A model generated the notes under the pieces. That model ran no database searches and was not told the origin of the DNA. It was given only the letters and a program-made list of their open reading frames with translations. Below, piece by piece: positions 33,204-43,000 of a stretch of 64,000 nt of DNA. Source of the DNA: Solidesulfovibrio aerotolerans (GTDB lineage Bacteria; Desulfobacterota; Desulfovibrionia; Desulfovibrionales; Desulfovibrionaceae); NCBI RefSeq assembly GCF_009856865.1, contig NZ_WVUD01000020.1, positions 1-64,000 of the forward strand, in the 5' to 3' direction. How positions within the stretch are numbered: position 1 is the first letter of the stretch; the number at the start of each line of letters is the position of its first letter. The translations under genes were made by a program, and so were the position numbers.

Positions 33204-34385
33204 TTATTCGGAGACCAGCACGAAAGAGCCGGTCTTGCCGTCGGGATTCATGACGATCTTGGAGACGTAGAAGTCCTTTTGCTCCACTTCGCCCGAGGGC
33301 TGGATGCTGATCTCGCCAATCGGGGTCATATACGAGCCGGTGCGCAGGGATTTGTTGAGCATCTCGCGCAGTTCGGCCAGCTCGAAGTCGGCAATCTTCT
33401 TGCCGGTTTCCTTCTCGATCTTGGCCAGGGCCTCGGTGACCACCTGGACGGCGGTATAGGCCTGGGCCGAGAACTGGGCCGGGCCTTTTTTGTAGGCAGC
33501 CTCAAAGGCGGTGGCAAAGTCCTTGTTGACCGGATTCTTGTCCACCGTGGCCGGGCTGTAGGCCTGGGCCACCAGGATGTCGGAACACAGCGCCCCGCAC
33601 ACCGGGAACATGTTGGGGGAATTGAGCCCATTGCCGCCAACAATGAGGCCCTTGTAGCCGAGCTGGCGCAACTGCTTGACCAGATTGCCGGAATCGGCGG
33701 CCAGACCGGAGATGATGACCAGATCAGCCTTGGCCCCAAGGACGGCCGTCACCTGGGTGGTGAAGTCGTTGTCCGTGGTCTGAAACTTCTGGACGGTGAC
33801 GGTCTCCAGGCCGAGATTTTTAACGGCGTCCTGGAAGGTGACCGTCTCGGAGGAGGAAAAAGCGTCGTTTTGGGCATAGAGCACGGCCACGCGCTTGATG
33901 TCCGGATTGAGCTTCATGGCCTGCTTGACCGAGTACGGGGCCACCTGGGTCATGGGGGCGGAGATGCGGCCGATAAATTCGCCGATCTCGGGAACGCCCT
34001 TGGCCGTATTGGACGGGCCGACCACCGGGGTCTTGGCCCGCTCGGCAATGGGGTTGGCGGCAAAAGCCTGCTGGGACAGGGTGGGGCCGATGATGGCCAC
34101 AACCTTGTCGCGGTTGATCAGATTCTGGAAGGCATTGACGGCCCCGGCCTCGTCACCGGCGGTATCCTGGAAGACCAGGGTGATTTTCGTGCCGTTTACG
34201 CCGCCAGCGGCGTTTAACCGTTCTTCGGCGATTTTCGCGCCGTTGACCTGCTCCTGGCCAAAAAGGGCCACGTTGCTGGTCTGGCCCACGGCAATGCCGA
34301 TGGGGATGGGAGTGGCCACCTTGTCGGCCAGGGCCGGGATGGCGGCGCACAATACCAAGGCCAAAGCAGGAGCGAGACGCTTCAT
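33204..34385 (-). CDS. Branched-chain amino acid binding protein (LivK-like, system 2)
   Basis: A 393-residue periplasmic binding protein with a signal peptide (MKRLAPALALVLCAAIPALA). IGIAVGQTSNVALFGQEQVNGAKIAEERLN, then VVAIIGPTLSQQAFAANPIAERAKTPVVGPSNTA, line the binding cleft. Two nearby Cys in VCGALCSD may pair. It is quite different from the system-1 protein, so the two systems probably bind different ligands. Confidence 0.9.
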   Translation of the reverse strand: MKRLAPALALVLCAAIPALADKVATPIPIGIAVGQTSNVALFGQEQVNGAKIAEERLNAAGGVNGTKITLVFQDTAGDEAGAVNAFQNLINRDKVVAIIGPTLSQQAFAANPIAERAKTPVVGPSNTAKGVPEIGEFIGRISAPMTQVAPYSVKQAMKLNPDIKRVAVLYAQNDAFSSSETVTFQDAVKNLGLETVTVQKFQTTDNDFTTQVTAVLGAKADLVIISGLAADSGNLVKQLRQLGYKGLIVGGNGLNSPNMFPVCGALCSDILVAQAYSPATVDKNPVNKDFATAFEAAYKKGPAQFSAQAYTAVQVVTEALAKIEKETGKKIADFELAELREMLNKSLRTGSYMTPIGEISIQPSGEVEQKDFYVSKIVMNPDGKTGSFVLVSE

Positions 34386-34408
34386 GGAGCCTCCGGGCAG
34401 GGACGTTT

Positions 34409-34424
34409 ATGACGATTGCGTCAT
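34409..34424. promoter_or_regulatory. Short palindrome before the system-2 binding-protein gene
   Basis: ATGACG-ATTG-CGTCAT, 6-bp perfect arms, 24-39 nt upstream of the start codon at 34385. Possible operator. The rest of 34386-34595 shows nothing I recognise. Confidence 0.35.
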
Positions 34425-34595
34425 GGTGAAAAATGTCTCTTGGGCAATGGCAGCGGTTCTGTCAAGGCTTGCACGCCAAAAACCGGCCTGTCGCGGCCCT
34501 TGGCGGCGGATTGGCCGGGGCGGCGGACTGGTTGCGGCGAAGCGGTGTTACAATACCGTCAAAACGGCCTCTCGATCAAACCCTGCCGGCTACGC

Positions 34596-34625
34596 CAAAG
34601 GGGCAACGTCGCCGTCGCCCCTTTG
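34596..34625 (-). terminator. Hairpin downstream of dcuB
   Basis: CAAAGGGGC at 34596-34604 pairs perfectly with GCCCCTTTG at 34617-34625, about 65 nt past the dcuB stop. It lacks a T-run, so rho-independent action is uncertain. Confidence 0.5.
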
Positions 34626-34689
34626 CCCTGCGGATGCTCGCCCCGCTGCGCCCTGGCAGTCCAGGACGCAAACCGTCGTCGCCCGAACG

Positions 34690-36033
34690 CTACATGAACA
34701 GCTTGACCAGGGTGTAGCTGACGATGGTGCCGCAGCCCACGCCAATGGCACCCGGGATGATAAAGCTGTGATTGAGGATGTACTTGCCAATGCGCGTCGT
34801 GCCCGAGCGATCGAAGTTGATACAGGCCAGATCGCTTGGGTAGGTGGGCAAAATGAAGTAGCCGTAGCACATGGGCAGAAAGGCCAGCAGGATCTTGGGT
34901 TCCAGGCCCAGCGACAACCCGAGCGGCACCACGGCGGCCAGGGCCGCAGCCTGGCTGTTGACCAGCTTGGACACCACCACCAGCACGATGGCGTAGGTCC
35001 AGGGATAGGCCACCACCACGGCGGAAAGGCTTTCCTTGAGCATCGCGTAGTGGGCTTCAAAAAAACTGTCCGTCATCCAGGCCACGCCAAAGACCGAGAA
35101 GATAGCCACCATGCCGGCCTTAAAAACCGCGCTGTTGGCAATGGCCTGCTGCTTGACCTTGCAAAAAATGAGGATGAACGCGCCAGCCATGAGCATGACC
35201 ATCTGGATGACCAGATTCATGGACAAGGGCTTGAGCTTGCCCGGCACGCCAAAGGAGGGACGCAGCTCGGAAAATGCGCCAAGCAGGACCACCGTGGCGA
35301 TGGCGGCAAAGAAAAACCACACGGCCCGGTAGGATTCCTTGGTAAAGACCTTGTCGAGCAGGGTGGTCCCGCCGCCGTAGATGTAGGCCTTTTGTTCGGG
35401 ATCGGCCAGCTTGGCCTGAAATTCCGGGTCCTTGTCCAGATCCTTGCCCCGGTGCATGCTCCAAAGGCCCGCGCACAGCACGCCGGCAAAGGTGGCCGGG
35501 ATGGAGATGCACAGCAGATCGACAATGCTGATGGCCTTGCCGATGCCGTGGGCCTGGGCCAGCATGGACACCATGGACACGGCGGCAACCGACACCGGGG
35601 AAGCGCACACGCCAATCTGGGCCGACACCGAGGCCACGGCCATGGGGCGTTCGGGACGGATGCCCTTATTAATGGCGATGTCGTAGATGATGGGGAACAT
35701 GGTGTAGGCCACGTGCCCGGTGCCGCACATGACGGTGAGCGACCAGGTGGTGATGGGGGCCAGCAGGGTGATATGCTCGGGATGCTTGCGCAAAACCCGC
35801 TCGGCCACCCGCATGAGGACATCAAGGCCGCCGGCCGTCTGCAAGGTGGCGGCGCAGCCGATGACGGCCAGAATGGTGAGCATGACGTCTATGGGCGGCT
35901 TGCCGGGCTGCACGCCAAAGACGAAGCACAACACAAACAGGCCAATGCCGCTGATAAGACCCAGGCCCATGCCGCCGTAGCGGGTGCCCAGCAGCAAGCA
36001 AGCCAGGATGACGCACAATTGCAGGGTGAGCAT
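34690..36033 (-). CDS. dcuB: Anaerobic C4-dicarboxylate transporter (DcuA/DcuB family)
   Basis: A 447-residue inner-membrane carrier with 10-12 helices that exchanges or imports fumarate, malate, aspartate and succinate under anaerobic conditions. Family blocks seen are GGMGLGLISGIGLFVLCFVFGVQPGKPPIDVM near residue 20, TLLAPITTWSLTVMCGTGHVAYTMFPIIYDIAI near 90, and GKYILNHSFIIPGAIGVGCGTI near the end. It matches DcuB-like length. The gene is alone, with a sigma-54-like promoter upstream and a sigma-54-dependent DctB/DctD-like pair next in line, so its induction by dicarboxylates is a fair guess. Confidence 0.92.
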   Translation of the reverse strand: MLTLQLCVILACLLLGTRYGGMGLGLISGIGLFVLCFVFGVQPGKPPIDVMLTILAVIGCAATLQTAGGLDVLMRVAERVLRKHPEHITLLAPITTWSLTVMCGTGHVAYTMFPIIYDIAINKGIRPERPMAVASVSAQIGVCASPVSVAAVSMVSMLAQAHGIGKAISIVDLLCISIPATFAGVLCAGLWSMHRGKDLDKDPEFQAKLADPEQKAYIYGGGTTLLDKVFTKESYRAVWFFFAAIATVVLLGAFSELRPSFGVPGKLKPLSMNLVIQMVMLMAGAFILIFCKVKQQAIANSAVFKAGMVAIFSVFGVAWMTDSFFEAHYAMLKESLSAVVVAYPWTYAIVLVVVSKLVNSQAAALAAVVPLGLSLGLEPKILLAFLPMCYGYFILPTYPSDLACINFDRSGTTRIGKYILNHSFIIPGAIGVGCGTIVSYTLVKLFM

Positions 36034-36227
36034 GACGCACTCTCCTTTTGCTCGGTTCCGATATCCCGGGCGCGACCGGCAGCCGTCGCGTCACCGCTTC
36101 CCAAGCCCGGACTCGCCCGGCCCGGCCCGCCACCGAAGGTGGCAGCGGTTTCCTGCCGGCGGCGGCGGCCCTGGGGCGGACCGCCACCGCCGGCAAACCG
36201 GCCGTGGGTACAGGCACAACTGCTTAA

Positions 36228-36243
36228 GCAGGGACAATGCCAA
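36228..36243 (-). promoter_or_regulatory. Sigma-54 promoter candidate for dcuB
   Basis: The minus strand reads TGGCATTGTCCCTGCT, with GG and GC exactly 12 bp apart start to start, matching TGGCA at -24 and TGC(T) at -12. The start of transcription would be near 36216, about 185 nt before dcuB. The adjacent regulator belongs to the sigma-54 activator class. Confidence 0.6.
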
Positions 36244-36302
36244 GGCTGACCGCCGTCGCTAACCCGCCACAATCAAAGTGCAATTTGTCACAAGCAAACG
36301 AC

Positions 36303-36350
36303 AAGCGCCGGGGCCGGCCATAACCTGCGTTATGGCCGACCCCGGCGCTT
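36303..36350. terminator. Very strong 21-bp hairpin upstream of dcuB
   Basis: Arms 36304-36324 and 36329-36349 pair over 21 bp with a single mismatch around CTGC. It separates the regulator operon from dcuB, and on the minus strand a T-rich TTGTCGTTTGCTTGTG follows. It may instead serve as an activator site, as it lies 60-120 bp before the sigma-54 promoter. Confidence 0.65.
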
Positions 36351-36467
36351 ATGGATATTATACTATTATTTTAATAAGTTACTGAATCATAACGCAAATA
36401 TCCCAACCATTCCCAAAGTTATGCCCTCGCCCCGTTGCCGGCGACCGGCCTACCAGCAAAAGTCAAT

Positions 36468-36533
36468 AACCCCTTGAAAAACTTCTCCTATCAAGGGGGT
36501 CCGGGGGGGGATTATCCCCCCCGGCCGCCGGAG
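36468..36533 (-). repeat. Dispersed hairpin repeat
   Basis: Minus strand: CTCCGGCGGCC, a G/C stem with ATAAT centre, GGACCCCCTTGA, then a distal TCAAGGGGTT that closes a second stem. Same composition as 6685-6750. Its first bases are CTCC rather than GCCTCC. Confidence 0.85.
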
Positions 36534-36600
36534 CAACGGTGGTTCCCGTCAAGTTTGCCCAGCGGCATTGCCCGCTCGATGGAAATACTTTTCCCGTTCC

Positions 36601-36689
36601 CACCCACCGTCACGGCAACGCCGTTCCCCCTTAACCCCTTGCCTTCAGGTGGGATTCCAAAGGGCTCAGCCCTTTGGCCGCCGGAGGCA
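36601..36689 (-). repeat. Dispersed hairpin repeat, long variant B
   Basis: Minus strand: GCCTCCGGCGGCC, a 9-bp stem (36657-36665 with 36669-36677), GGAATCCC, and the AAGGCAAGGGGTTAA and GGAACGGCGTTGCCG tail found at 10211-10300. It follows the response regulator gene by 31 nt. Confidence 0.85.
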
Positions 36690-36719
36690 TTCTTCTGTCT
36701 TCTCCCCTTCTCGCTCCCC

Positions 36720-38132
36720 CTACGTAACATCGCTAGCACGGCGGGATTTGAGGCGTTTGGACAGGGCTGGCTGGGAGATGCCCAGCAGTCGGGCGGCCAG
36801 GGTCTGGTTGCCGCCGGCGCGGGCCATGGCTTCGGTGACGAGCAGATCGGCGGCTTCGATAAAGGTGGGCAGCCGGTCGCAGCCGGCAAAAAGATTGGCC
36901 GGGGCCGACTCCCGGCAGGTCGCGCAGCCACCAACGACAGCCTCGATGCCGGCCAGGGCCAGGGTCGGGCCGGTGGTGACGCTCACGGCGTCGAAAATCA
37001 TGGCCCGCAATTCCCGGATGTTGCCGGGGAAGGCGTAGCCGGCCAGGCAGGCGATGAGTTCCCGGGGCAGGGCCGGCACGGGCTTGTCCATGGCTTTGGC
37101 GGCCTGCGTAACGAAATGGCGGACCAGCGGTTCGATATCCTCCCGCCGTTCGCGCAGGGGCGGGATGCGGGTCTGGTGGGTGCGCAGGCGGTAATAGAGG
37201 TCGCGGCGAAAGCGGCCGGCCGCCTCCTGCGCCCCCAGATCGCAGTGGGTGGCCACCACCACCCGGGCGCGCAGCCGCTTGGGCAGATCGCTGCCCAGGG
37301 CAAAATATTCGCCTTCCTGGAGCAGGCGCAGCAACTTGACCTGACAGGCCACGGACAGATCGCCGATTTCGTCGAGAAACAGCGTCCCCCCGGCTGCCTC
37401 TTCGATCATGCCCTTTCGCGGGGCCTCGGCCCCGGTGTAGGCCCCGCGCACATGGCCAAAGAGCGTGTCGGCAAAGACCGTGTCGTCCAGGCCGGCCACG
37501 TTGACGGCCACAAAGGGGCCTTCCCGGCCGCTCACGGCATGGACGGCGCGCACGACGTTTTCCTTGCCAACGCCCGATTCGCCGGTGACCAGCAAGGGCT
37601 GGCTGCTGCGGGCCACGGCCTCGATATAGGCGAAAACGGAAAACATGGCCCGGGAGCGGGTGATGATGCCGGCAAAGGCTTCGGGATGGGCCAGGGCCTG
37701 ACTGGTCAGGCTGCTGGAGACGGCCCGGTTTTCCTCGCGCAGTTCGATCATGCGGATGGCCCGCATGACGCCGCCGACAATACGATCCTCTTCGTCGGTC
37801 TTGACGTAATAATCAAAGGCCCCAAGCTTCATGCAGCGCACGGCGGCGTCGATCTGGTTGACACCGCTGACGATTATGACCGCCACTTCCGGGTGGCGCT
37901 CGGCTAAGCGGCCCAGCAGTTCCTCGCCGGACAGGCCCGGCATGGTCAGGTCGAGCAAGGCCAGCCCGATGCCGCCTTTTTCCACAAGCGACAACACCTC
38001 GCGGCTGTCCTGGCACAGGAACAGATTGGTGATCCCGGCCGAGGATTCCAGGGTCAGGGACAGGGAGCGCAGCCAGGCCGGCTCGTCGTCCACTAGCAGG
38101 ATGCCGAAAGCGGGAAAGGGTGTGTCGTTCAT
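36720..38132 (-). CDS. Sigma-54-dependent response regulator, DctD-like
   Basis: A 470-residue activator. The receiver domain has the acidic pair in LLVDDEPA and the phosphoryl site Asp61 (LLDLTMPG). The AAA domain has Walker A GESGVGKE near 184 and the sigma-54 contact loop as GAYTGA at 230-235 rather than GAFTGA; the F-to-Y change is tolerated in some activators. Walker B is GGTLFLDEIGDL. A Fis-type helix-turn-helix (GNQTLAARLLGISQPALSKRL) ends the protein. Start ATG at 38132 overlaps the kinase stop (ATGA). The likely target is dcuB. Confidence 0.88.
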   Translation of the reverse strand: MNDTPFPAFGILLVDDEPAWLRSLSLTLESSAGITNLFLCQDSREVLSLVEKGGIGLALLDLTMPGLSGEELLGRLAERHPEVAVIIVSGVNQIDAAVRCMKLGAFDYYVKTDEEDRIVGGVMRAIRMIELREENRAVSSSLTSQALAHPEAFAGIITRSRAMFSVFAYIEAVARSSQPLLVTGESGVGKENVVRAVHAVSGREGPFVAVNVAGLDDTVFADTLFGHVRGAYTGAEAPRKGMIEEAAGGTLFLDEIGDLSVACQVKLLRLLQEGEYFALGSDLPKRLRARVVVATHCDLGAQEAAGRFRRDLYYRLRTHQTRIPPLRERREDIEPLVRHFVTQAAKAMDKPVPALPRELIACLAGYAFPGNIRELRAMIFDAVSVTTGPTLALAGIEAVVGGCATCRESAPANLFAGCDRLPTFIEAADLLVTEAMARAGGNQTLAARLLGISQPALSKRLKSRRASDVT

Positions 38133-39952
38133 GGGGTGCCCTCCTCCCGGGCCACGGGGAAGACGACGACGGCCGTGGTTCCCTGGCCCGGGGCCGAGGT
38201 GAAGCTGAGGACGGCCCCGTATTCCTTGAGGATACCGGCCGAGACGGACAGTCCCAGCCCGGTGCCGCCGGTTTCGCGCTTGGTGGTGAAAAAGGGATCG
38301 GTCACATGGGGCAGATGTTCGGGGGCGATGCCGGAGCCTTCGTCGCGCACAGTCAGGACGACCTGCCCGGCGGCCTCGTTGTGGCCAACAGTCACGGTGA
38401 CGGCCTTTGACCGGTCCGGCAAGGCCTGGCAGGCGTTTAAGACCAGATTGACGATGACCTGCTCGATGCGCTGGGAATGGCCCCAGACCAGCGGCAGATC
38501 GGGGTCGTAGTCGGCGCAAAAATGGTCGGTGGCCTTGCGGATGGCGGCGTCGAGCAGGCGCACGGCCTTGCGCGAGGCATCGGCCACGTCAATCAGCGCC
38601 CGGCCAGAACCTTCCTCGCGGCGGGCAAAATCTTTGAGATCATTGACGATGCGTTTGATGCGCAGCGCCCCCTCCTGCATCTCTTCGAGCAACCGCGGCA
38701 GTTCGTGGCGCATGCGGGAATAGGGAATGCCGCCGAGTAAAAAATCGCCCTCGGCCTCAAACCGGCGCTCCAGGATGCGGGCGCAATCGGCCTGGGCCTT
38801 GCGCAGGATGGGGATATTGAGCAAAATCAAGCCGTTGGGATTATTGATCTCATGGGCCACGCCAGAGACCAGAATGCCCAGGGCGGCCATCTTGTCGGCC
38901 TGGACGAGCTGGCGCTGGTTGCGCGACAGTTCGTCCAGGGCGCGGGTCAGCGAGGCCGTGCGCTGGGCCACCTGCCGGCGCAGGGAGCGGCTCCACAAGA
39001 CCGTGCCGCCAAGCAGCGCCAATAACGGCACGGCCACGGCAGCGGCGTAGCGGGCAACGGTCGTCCAGGGCAGCGGCCGGTCTTCCAGCACGCCCAGCCA
39101 CTTGTTATACAGCGCCTCGTACTGGCCCGTGCCGCGCAGGATGGCCAAACCTTCGCTAAACCGGGCCAGCAAGGCTTCGTTGCCTTTTTTGACCGCAAAC
39201 CCGTAGCGCAGGGTGGCGACGGACCGGGCCACCACCGCGAGGTTGTCAAGCTTATTGTCTTTTATGATATAGTTGCCGGGCAGCATGGCCACCACGGCGA
39301 AATCGCCCTGGCCCGAGGCCAGCAGGCGCAGGCCGTCGGCCGGCGTATCGACCAGGAGCAAGTCCTGTTCAAAGCCTTTTCCGGCCAACAGATCGTGCAT
39401 GTAGCCGCGCCGATGGACGATGACCTTGGACCCGGCCAGATCGTCGAGGTTTCTGACTACGCGCTCGCCTTTTCGGGCGAAGATGGCATGGTTGACCACG
39501 GCACTTGGCGGGGCGAAATCCACTTCGCCGGCGGCGCGCTCCTCGGAAAAGCTCATGCCCTCCAGGATGTCCACCTCGCCGTCGAGCAGGGCCTGGCGCA
39601 TCTCGGCCCAGGAGCCCAGGCGGAATTCGACGCGAAGCCCCATGACTTCCCCGATGGCCCGGCTGAGGTCCACGTTAAAGCCGGCCGGCTGGCCGCTCCC
39701 GTCCAAAAATTCGTAGGGTGGGTAATCGCGGTCCCCGCCAACGACCACCGGCCGGGTGATGCCGGGGATGGCCTGGGCCGAAGCCTGGACGCCCAGGCCA
39801 AACAGCAGCCACAGGGCCAGGACACAGCGTGTGATGGCTGGCATGGACAGGTTCGTGAGGGCCAGGGCACAGCGTGTGACGAGTTGCATGGACAGGTTCG
39901 TTAGGGCCAGGGCACAGCGTGTGACGAGTTGCATGGACAGGTTCGTTAGCAC
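38129..39952 (-). CDS. Sensor histidine kinase with periplasmic binding domain, DctB/DctD partner
   Basis: A 607-residue kinase. After a signal sequence, a bacterial solute-binding domain (PVVVGGDRDYPPYEFLDGSG to about residue 270) resembles glutamine-type binding proteins. One helix at about 290-312 crosses the membrane. The histidine is in GVAHEINNPNG near 365, and the ATPase has NLVLNACQALP and GTGLGLSVSAGIL. The start is uncertain: the frame opens at GTG 39952, but a 45-bp triple repeat gives in-frame ATGs at 39934, 39889 and 39844. The last gives a normal signal peptide (MPAITRCVLALWLLF, ASA cleavage). It is translated with the regulator. Confidence 0.85.
   Translation of the reverse strand: MLTNLSMQLVTRCALALTNLSMQLVTRCALALTNLSMPAITRCVLALWLLFGLGVQASAQAIPGITRPVVVGGDRDYPPYEFLDGSGQPAGFNVDLSRAIGEVMGLRVEFRLGSWAEMRQALLDGEVDILEGMSFSEERAAGEVDFAPPSAVVNHAIFARKGERVVRNLDDLAGSKVIVHRRGYMHDLLAGKGFEQDLLLVDTPADGLRLLASGQGDFAVVAMLPGNYIIKDNKLDNLAVVARSVATLRYGFAVKKGNEALLARFSEGLAILRGTGQYEALYNKWLGVLEDRPLPWTTVARYAAAVAVPLLALLGGTVLWSRSLRRQVAQRTASLTRALDELSRNQRQLVQADKMAALGILVSGVAHEINNPNGLILLNIPILRKAQADCARILERRFEAEGDFLLGGIPYSRMRHELPRLLEEMQEGALRIKRIVNDLKDFARREEGSGRALIDVADASRKAVRLLDAAIRKATDHFCADYDPDLPLVWGHSQRIEQVIVNLVLNACQALPDRSKAVTVTVGHNEAAGQVVLTVRDEGSGIAPEHLPHVTDPFFTTKRETGGTGLGLSVSAGILKEYGAVLSFTSAPGQGTTAVVVFPVAREEGTP
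39816..39950. repeat. Three 45-bp tandem repeats at the kinase start
   Basis: Units at 39816-39860, 39861-39905 and 39906-39950; the last two are nearly identical and the first has diverged. Being a multiple of three, each unit adds 15 residues (MQLVTRCALALTNLS) in frame and its own ATG. Slippage would change the N terminus without a frameshift. Confidence 0.92.
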
Positions 39953-40011
39953 GGAGCCGAGGCAAGGAGTAGGCCAATGTGGCCCCCCTCCCCGTCGCTT
40001 GGCCCGGCCGG

Positions 40012-43000
40012 TCAGGCTGCCGAGGCCTTGGTCATGGCCCGTTCGATGGCCGCCCGCAGGTCTTCGATGGAGACCGGCTTGGCCACATAGTCGTCCATGC
40101 CGGAAGCCAGGAACCGTTCCCGGTCGCCGGCCATGGCGTAGGCGGTCATGGCCACGATGGGTATGGCGGCCTTGGCCGCAAACCGGGGGGCGTTGCGAAT
40201 GGTTGCCGTGGCCTCCAGCCCGTCCATCTCGGGCATCTGGATATCCATGAGCACGAGATCGTATTCCCCCTCGGCCAGGACGTCCAAGGCCCGCCGGCCG
40301 TTCTCGGCGACGGTGACGCCATGGCCGAATTTCTCCAGCAGGCGGGTGGCCACCAGCCGGGTCACCCGATCATCCTCGACCAGGAGCACGCGCAGGGGCC
40401 GGAGCTGGTCGGCAGGGCCGCCGGCTGGGCGGAGTTGGCCGGCCAGGGCCTGGACGCGGCCCAGGGTGACGCAGAACAGAAAGGTCGTGCCTTGGCCCGG
40501 CTCGCTGTCCACGGCAATGCTGCCGCCCATGAGGCTGATCAGATGCTGGCAGATGGACAGGCCAAGGCCGGCCCCCTGGACGTTTCGCTGCAAGCCCTGG
40601 CTGGCCTGGGTGAAAGGCTCAAACAATTTTTTAAGATCTGCGTCCGGGATGCCGCAGCCGGTGTCGGCCACCGAAAACAGAATCCGCACCTCGCCGGCCC
40701 GACGCGACGGCAGCGGATAGGCTTCCACGACGACACTTCCAGTGGTGGTGAATTTAAACGCGTTACCGATCAAATTGGTCAGCACTTGTTGCAAACGCGC
40801 GGCATCCCCCACCACCATGGCCGGCAGGGCGACATCGATATGGCTGGTCAGAAATACGCCGGTCTGCTGGGAAATGGGGTTAAAAAGCGCCAACACCTGG
40901 CGCAAGGCCTCAGACAGTTGAAACGGTTCGGCCTGTATCTGCATCTTGCCGGCCTCCACCCGGGACAGGTCCAGGATGTCGGAGAGCAATCGGGTCAAAC
41001 GCTTGCTCGACTGGATGGCCAGGGCGGCATATTCGGCCTGTTCGCTGCTTAGGGGCGAGGCTGCCAGCAGTTGGAGCATGCCCAGGACGCCGTTTAAGGG
41101 CGTGCGTATTTCGTGGCTCATATTGGCCAGGAAGGCGGATTTGGCCAGACTGGCGGCCTCGGCTGCGTTGCGCGCGGCAGTGAGCGAGCGCTCCATCCCG
41201 ATGCGCGCCGTGACGTCCTCGCGGATGAGGATACCGCCGGCAAAGGTGCCGTCCTCGTGGTGCAGCGGCACGCCGCGCAGGTTGACGTAGCCGGCGTGGC
41301 CGCCGGTGAACTCCGGGAAATAAACGGCCTCCAGATCGATGGGCACGCCGCGCAGGAGGGGTTCCAGCTTGTCGGCGATGCCGGCCCCCACAATGCCCGG
41401 CAGTTCGAGCAGCCCACGACCCAGGAAAAATTCCGGTGCTTTGCGCCCCCCGGCGAAGACATCCAGATGCCGCTTGTTCACAAAGGTGATTACACCTTTG
41501 GCGTCAAAGGCCATGATGGAAATGGGGGCCTGCTCGGCCAGCAGCTTGTACCGCGTCTCGCTGTCGCGCAGCCGGGCTTCGGCGGCCTTGCGCTCGGTGA
41601 CGTCGGCGACAAAGCCAAGGACGCGATCCGGTGCCAGCTGCACGGCGGCAATGGACCACCAGCGCGGCGTGCCGTCCTTTGTGCGGCCAAGCACCTCGGC
41701 TGTCCTGGCCTGGGCGTCGATGGCGGCAAATCCCCGCATGCCCTCTTCCCGGCTGGCGGGGTCCAGCACATCGGCGATATTTTTGGCCAGCAGTTCCTCG
41801 CGCGACCAGCCGGTCATGTGGCAGGCGGCGGGGTTGACATCGCGCAGCCAGCCGGCGGTGTCGGCGATAAAGATGGCGGTGGGTGCGCTGTCGACAGAGG
41901 TCCGGTAGCGCGCCTCGCTGGCCACCAGCGCCGTGACCGCCCGTTTCCTGGCGGCCAGGGCCAGGGCCAGGGCCAGGATGCACCCGGCCATGACCGCAAA
42001 GACGGCCAGGGCCGTCCAGACCAGCCCCCGGTAGCGGGTATACAGGGTCTCCTGCCGGTTGACGACCACAACGCCCGGGGGCAGATCGCTGAGGCTGCGG
42101 CCAAAGCGTCGCAGTTGGACGGCATCGATCATGGGCACGTCAGGGCTTTTGAGGATGCGGGGCAGACTCTCCACTGCTTCACCGGCCAGGATGCGTCGGA
42201 CCAGCCCGCCGGCTGCCCGGCCCTGCTCCAGGCCGCTGACCACCACGCCGCCAAGGGCTCCGGCACCGACTTCGAAATCCCAGCAGGTCAGGACCGGAAA
42301 TGGGGACGCCGCCGATAACGCGGCCATGCTGTCCGCAACGGGCAGCGGCACCCCGTCAGGCCCCTGGACAACGCCCAGGACCAGCAACAGCGTGTCCCGG
42401 GGCAACCCTCCCAGTATCCCTGCCAAGTCGCCGTACTTGACGTCAACAAACTCCGGCACGGCCAGGGACCGGGGAAAACCGGGCGTTACCTGGCGCAGGA
42501 CGTCGAGATTGGCCAGGCCGCCGCGGGTCGAATCGGCGATGACGGCCAGATGGGATGTTTTTGGGAAAAGACCCAGGCCCAGGTTGACCGTGGCCGTAAT
42601 GTCCACGGTCTCGCTCACGCCGACAAGGTCGGACTCGCCGGCCAACATGGCCGGGGTGGCGTTGTTGACGCCGCAAAAGACCAGCGGCAAGGCCGGATCG
42701 AGGGCGGCCCGGAAACGGCGCAGGGAGTCAAAGGCCGCATTGTCCGCCGCCACCAGCATATCCAGGTGGCTGCGGCCGTATTTTTCCAACAAAAAGCGTT
42801 CAAAGGCTGCGACGCTCCCAACACCTTCCTTGCGTCTGGCGTCGAGCCATTCCACATGCAACGTGGCCTCGGCTTGCTCCAAAGAGGCGCGCAAGCCTTC
42901 GAGCACTGAAACAGACCAGGCATCCTGGACATCGTAGGACAAGACCAACAAAACATCTTTGGCCGTGCCAGCCCCGGCTGTTGTTGGCCAGCTGAGCGGA

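Noticed and set aside
36241-36302. CRP-like site TGTGA-N6-GCACT upstream of dcuB
   Set aside because: Only one half-site matches well; the sigma-54 site is the better regulatory call.
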